Below are positions 8,227-15,902 of a stretch of 64,000 nt of DNA, in pieces. Source of the stretch: Pseudomonas simiae (lineage in GTDB: Bacteria; Pseudomonadota; Gammaproteobacteria; Pseudomonadales; Pseudomonadaceae); contig NZ_FOKB01000006.1 in assembly GCF_900111895.1 (NCBI RefSeq), positions 299,513-363,512 on the forward strand. Direction: 5' to 3'. Within the stretch, counting starts at the first letter, position 1. Each line of letters begins with the position of its first letter. The translations under genes and the position numbers were made by a program. Under the pieces are notes generated by a model. The model was not told the origin of the DNA and made no database searches. It saw only the letters and a list, made by a program, of their open reading frames with translations.

Positions 8227-8928
8227 TCAGCGGCTCTGGCGTTGTTGTAACAACAGGTTGCTAAAGCCCGCGCCGGCCAATTGTTTCTGTGCCACGGTCA
8301 GCTGTTCACGGTTGCTGAACGGCCCCACCAGCACGCGATACCAAGTCGCATCCTTCACGGTGCCGGACTCTACCGTCACCGACTGGCCCAGCAGAATGAT
8401 CTGCGCCCGTACGCGATCTGCATCCGCCTGTTTCGGGAACGAGCCCGCTTGCAGGAAGAACTTGGTCACCGGCGCGGCCTTGGTCTCGGCAACCGGCGGT
8501 GCTGGCGGTGGGGTGATCCCGGCCAGTGCGGCCTGGGCACGCGCCGTGTCGATTTTCGCCGCCTCCGCAGGCGTGACCGGTGTGGTCGGCACCTGTGGCG
8601 TCGGCAGGGTTTTCTCCGGCACGGCGTCAGGCGGCACGATCACTTCCGACTCCGGCAGCAACGTGTAGAAATCGTACTTAGGCTTCACCGGTGCCGTCGG
8701 GCTCGGCGCAGTCTTGTTGGCTTCGGCCATTTTCGTGGCTTTCTGTTGTTCCTGCTTGACCCGTTTGACGTCATCGCCCTTGCCCGGATCCAGTTTCATC
8801 AGGAACACGATAAACGCGCCGACGGTGAGGCCGATCGCCAGCCACAGCCAGCCCGGAATCGGCTTCTTCGCCGGGGCTTGGTAGCGGCTGGCGCCGCGCT
8901 TGGGTGCAGGTTTTTTCTTGGCAGCCAA
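8227..8928 (-). CDS. FtsN-like SPOR-domain membrane protein
   Basis: 233 residues. The N-terminus is short, basic and cytoplasmic (MAAKKKPAPKRGASR), followed by one membrane helix at about 26-45 (WLWLAIGLTVGAFIVFLM), a long Pro/Thr/Ala-rich periplasmic linker, and a C-terminal SPOR domain (about 155-230; ...FFLQAGSFPKQADADRVRAQ...YRVLVGPFSN...). SPOR domains bind denuded peptidoglycan at the septum, so a role in cell division or wall remodelling is likely. It follows argS with almost no gap, the usual Pseudomonas order (argS-SPOR-hslV). Confidence 0.88.
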   Translation of the reverse strand: MAAKKKPAPKRGASRYQAPAKKPIPGWLWLAIGLTVGAFIVFLMKLDPGKGDDVKRVKQEQQKATKMAEANKTAPSPTAPVKPKYDFYTLLPESEVIVPPDAVPEKTLPTPQVPTTPVTPAEAAKIDTARAQAALAGITPPPAPPVAETKAAPVTKFFLQAGSFPKQADADRVRAQIILLGQSVTVESGTVKDATWYRVLVGPFSNREQLTVAQKQLAGAGFSNLLLQQRQSR

Positions 8929-8929
8929 C

Positions 8930-10666
8930 TTACATACGCTCCAGAGTTTCCAGGCCCAACAGTTCCAGGCCTTGCTTGAGGGTCCGTCCAGCCAGAGCGG
9001 CGAGGCGCAGGCGGCTCTGCTTCTGGGCTTCGTCGTCGGCGGTCAGGATCGGGCAGTTCTCGTAGAAGCTGGAGAACAGGCCGGCGACTTCGTACAGGTA
9101 GGTGCACAGGATGTGTGGCGTACCTTTCTCGCCGACGCTGTTCAGCACTTCGCCGAATTGCGCCAGCTTGGCGGCCAGCTCCTGTTCATGGGTTGCCTCG
9201 AGGTTGATCTGGCCTTCGACTTCGCTGAAGTCCTTGCCCAGCTTGCGGAACACGCCGGCCACACGGGTGTAGGCGTACAGCAGGTAAGGCGCGGTGTTGC
9301 CTTCGAAGTTGAGCATCAGCTCGAAGTTGAAGCTGTAGTCGCTGGTGCGGTGCTTGGACAGGTCGGCGTATTTCACTGCGCCAATGCCCACCACGCGGGC
9401 AATGTTGCGCAGGTCGGCCTCGGCCAGCTCCGGGTTTTTCTCTTTCACCAGGTTGTAGGCACGCTCCTGGGCTTCGGTAAGCAGGTCGATCAGCTTCACG
9501 GTGCCGCCGTCGCGGGTCTTGAACGGACGGCCGTCGGCGCCGTTCATGGTGCCGAACCCCATGTGTTCCATGTGCATCGGGTGGGTGACGAAACCGGCGC
9601 GACGCGCCACTTCGAACACCTGCTGAAAGTGCAGGGCCTGACGCTGGTCGACGAAATACAGCGCGCGATCGGCCTTGAGTACGCCGCTGCGGTAGCGCAC
9701 GGCTGCCAGGTCGGTGGTGGCGTAGAGGTAGCCGCCATCGGCCTTGACGATGATCACCGGCAGCGGCTCGCCGTCCGCCGTCTTGAATTCTTCCAGGAAC
9801 ACGCACTGCGCGCCGTTGCTCTCCACCAGCAGGCCCTTGGCCTTGAGGTCGTTGACCACGTTGATCAGGTCGTCGTTGTAGGCGCTTTCGCCCATCACGT
9901 CGGCCATGGTCAGCTTGACGTTGAGCAGCTCGTAGATTTCCTGGCAGTGGGACAGTGAAATCTCACGGAAGCGGTTCCACAGCGCCAGGCATTCCTTGTC
10001 GCCGGCTTGCAGCTTGACCACCAGGCCACGGGCGCGCTCGGCGAACTCTTCGGATTCGTCGAAGCGCTTCTTGGCGGCGCGGTAGAAGTTTTCCAGGTCC
10101 GACAGCTCGTTGCTGGTGATCGGGTTTTCCTGCAGGTAGGCCATCAACATGCCGAACTGGGTGCCCCAGTCGCCCACATGGTTCTGACGGATCACGGTGT
10201 CGCCGAGGTACTCCAATACGCGTGCCACGCCGTCACCGATGATGGTGGAGCGCAGGTGGCCCACGTGCATCTCTTTAGCCAGGTTCGGTGCCGACAGGTC
10301 AATTACCACGCGTTGCAGCGGGCCGGCCTTGTGCACGCCGATCTTGGCGTCGGCCAGGGCCGCATCCAGGCGCGACGCCAGGGCCTGGGTGTTCTGGAAG
10401 AAGTTGATGAAGCCAGGGCCGGCGATTTCAGCCTTGCTCACGCTTTCGTCGACAGGCAGCGCAGCGATGATTTTCTCTGCCAGGTAGCGCGGCTTCATGC
10501 CCGCGGGCTTGGACAGCATCATCGCGATGTTGCTGGCGAAGTCACCGTGGGTCTTGTCGCGGGTGTTTTCCACCTGGATCGCCGGCGTCAGGCCTTCAGG
10601 CAACACACCTTCGTTGACGAGTTGGGTGAGGGCTTGTTGGATCAGCTGGCGAATGGTGTCTTTCAT
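8930..10666 (-). CDS. argS: Arginyl-tRNA synthetase
   Basis: 578-residue class I synthetase charging tRNA-Arg. The HIGH signature appears as HVGH at residues 134-137 inside SAPNLAKEMHVGHLRSTIIGD. The N-terminal Add-1 domain (1-110) and the C-terminal all-helical anticodon-binding DALR domain (...NFEGNTAPYLLYAYTR...) are present, with the family end LGLETLERM. As in many ArgRS, no clear KMSKS is seen. Start MKDTIRQLIQQA at 10666; the in-frame stretch upstream is non-coding. Confidence 0.97.
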   Translation of the reverse strand: MKDTIRQLIQQALTQLVNEGVLPEGLTPAIQVENTRDKTHGDFASNIAMMLSKPAGMKPRYLAEKIIAALPVDESVSKAEIAGPGFINFFQNTQALASRLDAALADAKIGVHKAGPLQRVVIDLSAPNLAKEMHVGHLRSTIIGDGVARVLEYLGDTVIRQNHVGDWGTQFGMLMAYLQENPITSNELSDLENFYRAAKKRFDESEEFAERARGLVVKLQAGDKECLALWNRFREISLSHCQEIYELLNVKLTMADVMGESAYNDDLINVVNDLKAKGLLVESNGAQCVFLEEFKTADGEPLPVIIVKADGGYLYATTDLAAVRYRSGVLKADRALYFVDQRQALHFQQVFEVARRAGFVTHPMHMEHMGFGTMNGADGRPFKTRDGGTVKLIDLLTEAQERAYNLVKEKNPELAEADLRNIARVVGIGAVKYADLSKHRTSDYSFNFELMLNFEGNTAPYLLYAYTRVAGVFRKLGKDFSEVEGQINLEATHEQELAAKLAQFGEVLNSVGEKGTPHILCTYLYEVAGLFSSFYENCPILTADDEAQKQSRLRLAALAGRTLKQGLELLGLETLERM

Positions 10667-10776
10667 GGTGTTCTCTTTCGACCGCAAGCGGCGGCGCGCG
10701 ATGCGCAGGTGGAAAAACTGAGCATTATCCGTGGCGAGGGCGGGCTTGCCAACCTTCGCGGGACCTATGGCCAGGC

Positions 10777-12996
10777 TTAATACAAATCTACCGGGTCTAC
10801 GTCCAACGACCATCGCACTTGGCGACCGCTGGGCATTTGCTCCAGGGCAAGCAACCAGCTACTTAATAGTCGATGCAGGGGCGCGCGCGAGGTTGCCTGC
10901 AAGAGTAGTTGAGCGCGATAACGCCCGGCACGGCGCTCCATGGGCGCGGGCACCGGGCCGAGCAGTTCGATGCCGTTCAGGCCCAGTTCGCCAAGTAAAC
11001 GTTCGGCGGCGCTGCAAGCTTCATCGAGGAAACCTTCGGCTTGCCCGGGTTTGTGGGCTTCGGCGCGCAACAGAGCCAAATGGGAAAAAGGTGGCAGGCC
11101 CGCGGCGCGACGCTCGCTCAGCGCCTGCTCGGCGAAGGCAAAGTAGCCCTGTTCGGTCAGTTGGATCAGCAGCGGATGGTCGGCCAGGTGGGTCTGGATG
11201 ATCACCCGGCCTGGCTCTTCGGCGCGGCCCGCGCGGCCGGCGACCTGCACGATCAACTGCGCCATGCGCTCGCTGGCGCGGAAATCCCCGGAGAACAGCC
11301 CGCCGTCGGCATCCAGGATCGACACCAGGGTCACCCGTGGAAAATGGTGCCCTTTGGCAAGCATCTGCGTGCCGATCAGGATGCACGGATGGCCTTTCTG
11401 GATGGTGGCGAACAGCTGGTTCATTGCATCTTTGCGCGAGGTGCTGTCGCGGTCGACTCGCAGCACCGGGTAGTCAGGGAACAGAATGCCCAGGCGTTCT
11501 TCGGCCCGTTCTGTGCCGGCACCGACGGGTCGCAGGTCGACTTTGCCGCATTGCGGGCAGTGGCGCGGTACGCGTTCCACATGGCCGCAGTGATGGCAGC
11601 GCAGTTCACCGTAGCGCTGGTGCACGGTCATGCGCGCGTCGCAGCGTTCGCATTCGGACATCCAGCCGCAGTCGTGGCACAGCAAGGTCGGTGCAAAGCC
11701 GCGCCGGTTGAGAAACACCAAGACCTGTTGGCCGGCGGCGAGGGTCTGGCCGATGGCTTGTTGCATCGGTCCGGAAATGCCGCTGTCGAGTGGGCGGCTT
11801 TTGACGTCAAGGCGCAGGAAGCGTGGCTGCTTGGCGCCGCCGGCACGCTCATTAAGGCGTAGGAGGCCATACCGCCCGGTGTAGGCGTTGTGCAAACTCT
11901 CTAAAGATGGCGTGGCCGAGCCCAGCACAATCGGGATGTCTTCCTGGCGTGCGCGCACTAGCGCCAGGTCGCGGGCGTGGTAGCGCAGGCCTTCCTGTTG
12001 TTTATAAGAGCCGTCGTGCTCCTCGTCGATGATGATCAGCCCGGGGTTTTTCATCGGGGTGAACAGCGCCGACCGGGTGCCGATAATAATGTCGGCCTCG
12101 CCGTCCCGTGCGGCCAGCCAGGATTCGAGGCGCTCACGGTCGTTGACGGCCGAGTGCACCAGAGCGATGCGGGCGTTGAAACGCTGTTCGAAGCGCGCCA
12201 GGGTCTGCGGGCCCAGGTTGATCTCGGGAATCAGCACCAGGGCCTGTTTGCCGGCTTGCAGGGTTTCGCGAATCAACTGCAAATAGACTTCGGTCTTGCC
12301 ACTGCCGGTGACGCCGGCCAGCAGGAAGGCGTGGAAACTGTCAAAGCCTGCGCGAATCGCTTCGTAGGCCGCACGTTGCTCCGGGTTCAGCGGCAACTCC
12401 GGTTGGGCCAGCCAGTGTTCGTGGCGGGCGTCGGGGGCGTGCTTGCGGATTTCCACCTGCACCAGGCCCTTGGCGAGCAACAGGTCGAGGCTGTCTTTGC
12501 TCAGCATCAATTTGCTTAACAGTTGATGGGCCACGCCATGTGGGTGTTGGGCCAGGGTCGCCAGGGCTTCACGTTGGCGCGGGGCGCGGGCGATGCGCGG
12601 ATCGTCGAGGCGCGCACCGGGCACCATCGACCAGAAGCGTTCCTGGCGCGCTTCGGCCAATTCGCCCTGGCGCAGCAGTACCGGCAACGCCCAACTGAGG
12701 GTATCGCCGAGGCTGTGCTGGTAATACTGGGCGGTCCACAGGCACAGCTTGAACAGGGCGGGCGGCAGCGGTGGGGTGGCGTCGAGCATGGCCAGCGCGG
12801 GCTTGAGTTTTTCCGCAGGCACTTCGCTGTGGTCCGCGACTTCCACCAGGATGCCGATCATTTCCCGTCGGCCAAACGGCACACGCACACGCATGCCCGG
12901 CTGCAGCTGTGCCCGCAGCACGCCGGCCGGGGCCCGATAATCGAACAGGCGGCGCAGGGGCGAGGGCAGGGCTAGGCGCAAAATGGCGTCGGGCAC
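10777..12996 (-). CDS. priA: Primosomal protein N' (replication restart helicase)
   Basis: 739-residue PriA, a 3'-to-5' superfamily 2 helicase that reloads DnaB at stalled forks. Residues 1-200 are the DNA-binding domain, Walker A is GVTGSGKT (228-235), and the DEEH box is in IIDEEHDGSYKQQ. A two-zinc insertion has eight cysteines in four CxxC pairs (CHDC, CERC, CHHC, CPQC), followed by helicase motifs QVAGRAGR. Start codon is GTG at 12996. It lies upstream of argS on the same strand. Confidence 0.97.
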   Translation of the reverse strand: MPDAILRLALPSPLRRLFDYRAPAGVLRAQLQPGMRVRVPFGRREMIGILVEVADHSEVPAEKLKPALAMLDATPPLPPALFKLCLWTAQYYQHSLGDTLSWALPVLLRQGELAEARQERFWSMVPGARLDDPRIARAPRQREALATLAQHPHGVAHQLLSKLMLSKDSLDLLLAKGLVQVEIRKHAPDARHEHWLAQPELPLNPEQRAAYEAIRAGFDSFHAFLLAGVTGSGKTEVYLQLIRETLQAGKQALVLIPEINLGPQTLARFEQRFNARIALVHSAVNDRERLESWLAARDGEADIIIGTRSALFTPMKNPGLIIIDEEHDGSYKQQEGLRYHARDLALVRARQEDIPIVLGSATPSLESLHNAYTGRYGLLRLNERAGGAKQPRFLRLDVKSRPLDSGISGPMQQAIGQTLAAGQQVLVFLNRRGFAPTLLCHDCGWMSECERCDARMTVHQRYGELRCHHCGHVERVPRHCPQCGKVDLRPVGAGTERAEERLGILFPDYPVLRVDRDSTSRKDAMNQLFATIQKGHPCILIGTQMLAKGHHFPRVTLVSILDADGGLFSGDFRASERMAQLIVQVAGRAGRAEEPGRVIIQTHLADHPLLIQLTEQGYFAFAEQALSERRAAGLPPFSHLALLRAEAHKPGQAEGFLDEACSAAERLLGELGLNGIELLGPVPAPMERRAGRYRAQLLLQATSRAPLHRLLSSWLLALEQMPSGRQVRWSLDVDPVDLY

Positions 12997-13115
12997 GCGG
13001 GGGGTCTCTTATAAAAGGCAGGCGGTGGCGCAGGGGCGGGAGCCTAGCAGACAGGGGAGGGCTTGGGTATGCCACGGTTTTCTGATGAAAGGAGGTTTTC
13101 AGTCGAATACGCGGC

Positions 13116-13143
13116 TTGCGTGATTAAAAAGGTCTGGTAGAAT
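13116..13143 (+). promoter_or_regulatory. Candidate sigma-70 promoter of rpmE
   Basis: TTGCGT (13116-13121), a 16-bp spacer, and TAGAAT (13138-13143), giving a leader of about 60 bases before rpmE. The -10 is good; the -35 matches only in part. Confidence 0.5.
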
Positions 13144-13167
13144 CCGCGGCCTAATTACGTGCGGTAT

Positions 13168-13183
13168 TCGACAATAGTGTCGA
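13168..13183 (+). promoter_or_regulatory. Hairpin in the rpmE leader
   Basis: Perfect TCGACA-ATAG-TGTCGA hairpin, about 30 bases before the rpmE start. Ribosomal protein L31 leaders in gammaproteobacteria are known to carry autoregulatory structures, so this may be part of one. That link is inference. Confidence 0.35.
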
Positions 13184-13212
13184 GTGGCGGCACGCTAGCC
13201 CGAGGAAGTGCC

Positions 13213-13431
13213 ATGAAAGCCGATATCCATCCAGCGTACGAAACCATCGAAGTCACCTGCAGCTGCGGCAACAAGTTCGAAACCCGTTCGAACCTGTGCA
13301 AGCCACTGGGTACTGACGTATGCAACGAGTGCCACCCGTTCTACACCGGTAAGCAGAAAACTCTGGACACCGGCGGCCGTGTACAGCGCTTTGCTGACCG
13401 TTTCGGTGCTTTCGGTGCCAAAAAGGCCTAA
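13213..13431 (+). CDS. rpmE: 50S ribosomal protein L31
   Basis: 72-residue zinc-containing (C+) form of L31, with ligands in CSC (Cys16, Cys18) and CNEC (Cys37, Cys40) plus Cys29 nearby. Start MKADIHPAYETIEV has GAGGAAG 5 bases upstream. It bridges the two ribosomal subunits. The C+ type is the zinc-replete paralogue; a zinc-free copy, if present, is not in this window. It is divergent from priA and followed by an intrinsic terminator that lies inside the next gene. Confidence 0.97.
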   Translation: MKADIHPAYETIEVTCSCGNKFETRSNLCKPLGTDVCNECHPFYTGKQKTLDTGGRVQRFADRFGAFGAKKA

Positions 13432-13466
13432 GGCCGATCAACTTGGGAAGCCGTTACGGTTTTTCC

Positions 13467-14261
13467 ATGCTGATGAAAAAGGCGTCCCTTGTGGGCGCCT
13501 TTTTTGTGCCTGGGATTTGGCTCTCAGTCGCCCAGGCCGAGGTGTTTTGCCGCGCACCGACTTCCCTGGCCCAGGTGGAAGTGCAGCGCGTGGTGGATGG
13601 CGACACGGTGCGCCTCAAGGACGGCCGCGGTGTGCGGATGATCGGCCTCAATGCCCCGGAAACCGGCAAGAAGGGCCGCCCCGACGAGCCTTACGCGGTT
13701 GCCGCCCGCCAGCGTTTACAGGCATTGGTCGACGCCAGCGACGGCCGCGTCGGCTTGGTGGCTGGGCGCGAGAGCAAGGACCGCTACGGTCGCACGCTCG
13801 CCCACCTCTACGGCGCGAATGGTGAGAATCTTGAGGCGCGGCTGCTGGCCGAAGGCCTGGGGTTTCAGGTCGGTGTCGCGCCCAACGTTGATCTTGTTAC
13901 CTGTCAACAGGCCGCCGAAAACAGCGCCCGTGACGCACGATTGGGCCTTTGGCGGCAATCGCCAGTGCAAAGCGTGGCGCAGCTCAAACAGTCCGGCTTC
14001 GCTCTGGTCAGTGGCCGAGTGAGCAAGATCGAACGCAATCGCGGCGGAATCTGGATCGAATTGCAGGGGGCACTGGTATTGCGCATTGCACCCGACCTCG
14101 TCCGTCAGTTCGACGCCGCAGGGCTCAGTGGTCTGCAAGGCAAGCCCGTCGAGGCTCGTGGCTGGGTGCAGGATCGCGCCAAGCGCGGCGGCCTGAAAAA
14201 CGGCCAGGCACGTTGGTTGTTGCCATTGACCGACCCTGGCATGCTCAAATCGACTGATTAA
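13467..14261 (+). CDS. Exported thermonuclease (SNase-like) family protein
   Basis: 264 residues if started at the ATG at 13467; an ATG two codons later is equally possible. A signal peptide (MKKASLVGAFFVPGIWLSVAQA) precedes a staphylococcal nuclease-like domain (about 30-155). SNase motifs VVDGDTVRLKDGRGVRMIGLNAPE and ESKDRYGRTLAHLY include the Asp/Glu/Arg active-site pattern. The C-terminal 100 residues form an extra OB-like region of unknown role. Product is probably a periplasmic or secreted nuclease. The rpmE terminator is encoded within codons of the signal peptide, and no good ribosome binding site is seen close to either ATG. Confidence 0.85.
   Translation: MLMKKASLVGAFFVPGIWLSVAQAEVFCRAPTSLAQVEVQRVVDGDTVRLKDGRGVRMIGLNAPETGKKGRPDEPYAVAARQRLQALVDASDGRVGLVAGRESKDRYGRTLAHLYGANGENLEARLLAEGLGFQVGVAPNVDLVTCQQAAENSARDARLGLWRQSPVQSVAQLKQSGFALVSGRVSKIERNRGGIWIELQGALVLRIAPDLVRQFDAAGLSGLQGKPVEARGWVQDRAKRGGLKNGQARWLLPLTDPGMLKSTD
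13476..13505 (+). terminator. Intrinsic terminator of rpmE, inside the nuclease coding sequence
   Basis: AAAAAGGCGTCC pairs with GGGCGCCTTTTTT (12 bp with one G-U pair) around the loop CTTGT, followed by the T run. It begins 44 bases after the rpmE stop and lies within the first codons of the downstream nuclease gene. Confidence 0.85.
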
Positions 14262-14442
14262 GAAAAAATTGTAGACATTTTTTTAGTCGATTGTGAACAG
14301 TTGAGCCCTTGTATCCCGTGGCCTTAGACCAAAGTACGTCGCTTTAGGGCCTTGACACCTGTGACTGCCCAGTCTTGTGGGGACTTTACGACACGCGTAT
14401 CCTCGGCGGTCCGTCGACCAACAGTAAAAGCGGAATGCCGAT

Positions 14443-15711
14443 ATGTCTGATTTGAAAACTGCCGCTCTCGAATATCATGCCCATCCTCGTCCAGGAAAGC
14501 TGAGTGTAGAGCTCACCAAAGCCACTGCCACTGCTCGCGACCTGTCGCTGGCCTACAGCCCTGGTGTTGCCGAGCCCGTACGTGAAATCGCCCGCGACCC
14601 TGAACTGGCGTACAAGTACACCGGCAAAGGCAACCTGGTTGCAGTGATTTCCGATGGCACCGCGATCCTCGGCCTGGGCAACCTCGGCCCATTGGCATCC
14701 AAGCCAGTCATGGAAGGTAAAGGCGTGTTGTTCAAGCGCTTTGCCGGCATCGACGTTTTCGATATCGAAGTCGATTCCGAAAGCCCGCAGGCTTTCATCG
14801 ACACGGTCAAGCGCATTTCCATCACCTTCGGTGGCATCAACCTGGAAGACATCAAGGCGCCTGAGTGCTTCGAGATCGAAAAGGCCTTGATCGAACAGTG
14901 CGACATTCCGGTATTCCACGATGACCAGCACGGCACCGCGATCGTTACCGCCGCCGGCATGATCAACGCCCTGGAAATCGCTGGCAAAACCCTGGCTGAC
15001 GCCAAGATCGTCTGCCTGGGCGCCGGTGCTGCAGCTATCTCGTGCATGAAGCTGATCGTCAGCATGGGCGCCAAGCTGGAAAACATCTACATGGTCGACA
15101 GCAAGGGCGTGATCCAGTCCGAGCGTACCGACCTGAACCAGTACAAGGCGATGTTTGCGCATCCGTCTTCCAAGCGCACCCTGGCTGACGCCCTCGACGG
15201 TGCAGACGTGTTCGTCGGCCTGTCCGGCCCGAACCTGCTGAGCGCCGAAGGCCTCAAATCCATGGCGGCCAACCCGATCGTGTTCGCCTGCTCCAACCCG
15301 GACCCGGAAATCGCGCCGGAACTGGCACACGCCACCCGCGACGACGTGATCATGGCGACCGGCCGTTCGGACTACCCGAACCAGGTCAACAACGTGTTGG
15401 GCTTCCCGTTCATCTTCCGTGGTGCCCTGGACGTTCGCGCCAAGCGCATCAACGAAGAAATGAAAGTGGCTGCCGCCAACGCCCTGCGTGAACTGGCCAA
15501 GCTGCCGGTGCCTCAGGATGTGTGCGATGCCTATGGCGGCGCCAAGCTGGAATTCGGTCGTGAGTACATCATCCCGAAACCAATGGACAAGCGCCTGATC
15601 ACCCTGATCTCCGACGCTGTGGCCAAAGCCGCTATCGAGACCGGCGTGGCCACCCTGCCGTATCCGAAAAACTACCCGCTGCAAAGCGTGGATGATGTGT
15701 TCAACGGCTAA
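14443..15711 (+). CDS. maeB: NADP-type malic enzyme, single-domain form
   Basis: 422-residue malic enzyme converting malate to pyruvate and CO2 with NAD(P)H formation. The malic domain (about 1-165) has SLAYSPGVAEPVREI, the ISDGTAILGLGNLG dinucleotide/metal segment and DIKAPECFEIE...FHDDQHGTAIV. The NAD(P)-binding domain has GAGAAA. It lacks the phosphotransacetylase-like C-terminal domain of the long E. coli MaeB and is the short form common in Pseudomonas. Single gene between a nuclease gene and a strong terminator. Confidence 0.95.
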   Translation: MSDLKTAALEYHAHPRPGKLSVELTKATATARDLSLAYSPGVAEPVREIARDPELAYKYTGKGNLVAVISDGTAILGLGNLGPLASKPVMEGKGVLFKRFAGIDVFDIEVDSESPQAFIDTVKRISITFGGINLEDIKAPECFEIEKALIEQCDIPVFHDDQHGTAIVTAAGMINALEIAGKTLADAKIVCLGAGAAAISCMKLIVSMGAKLENIYMVDSKGVIQSERTDLNQYKAMFAHPSSKRTLADALDGADVFVGLSGPNLLSAEGLKSMAANPIVFACSNPDPEIAPELAHATRDDVIMATGRSDYPNQVNNVLGFPFIFRGALDVRAKRINEEMKVAAANALRELAKLPVPQDVCDAYGGAKLEFGREYIIPKPMDKRLITLISDAVAKAAIETGVATLPYPKNYPLQSVDDVFNG

Positions 15712-15730
15712 GCCGTTGTAGCGCACCAAC

Positions 15731-15765
15731 AAAAAGCCCCGGCTCTCGCGAGTCGGGGCTTTTTT
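15731..15765 (+). terminator. Intrinsic terminator of maeB
   Basis: AAAAAGCCCCGGCT and AGTCGGGGCTTTTT pair around CTCGCG just after the maeB stop; strong GC stem and T run. Confidence 0.92.
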
Positions 15766-15785
15766 GTGGTCGATTAGATCTAAAG

Positions 15786-15873
15786 GTGGGAGCAGGCTTG
15801 CCCGCGATAGCGGTGGATCAATCCGCTCATGTGGTGCCTGACACACCGCAATCGCGGGCAAGCCCGCTCCCAC
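15786..15873. repeat. REP doublet, GCAGGCTTGCCCGCGAT variant
   Basis: Left arm GTGGGAGCAGGCTTGC and right arm GCAAGCCCGCTCCCAC with CCCGCGAT inner ends, between the convergent maeB and ponA. Confidence 0.92.
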
Positions 15874-15902
15874 ATTCGGCCTGTTTCAGGCCATAAATCT
15901 CA

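Noticed and set aside
14353..14384. TTGACA upstream of maeB as a promoter
   Set aside because: No acceptable -10 hexamer at 16-18 bp spacing.
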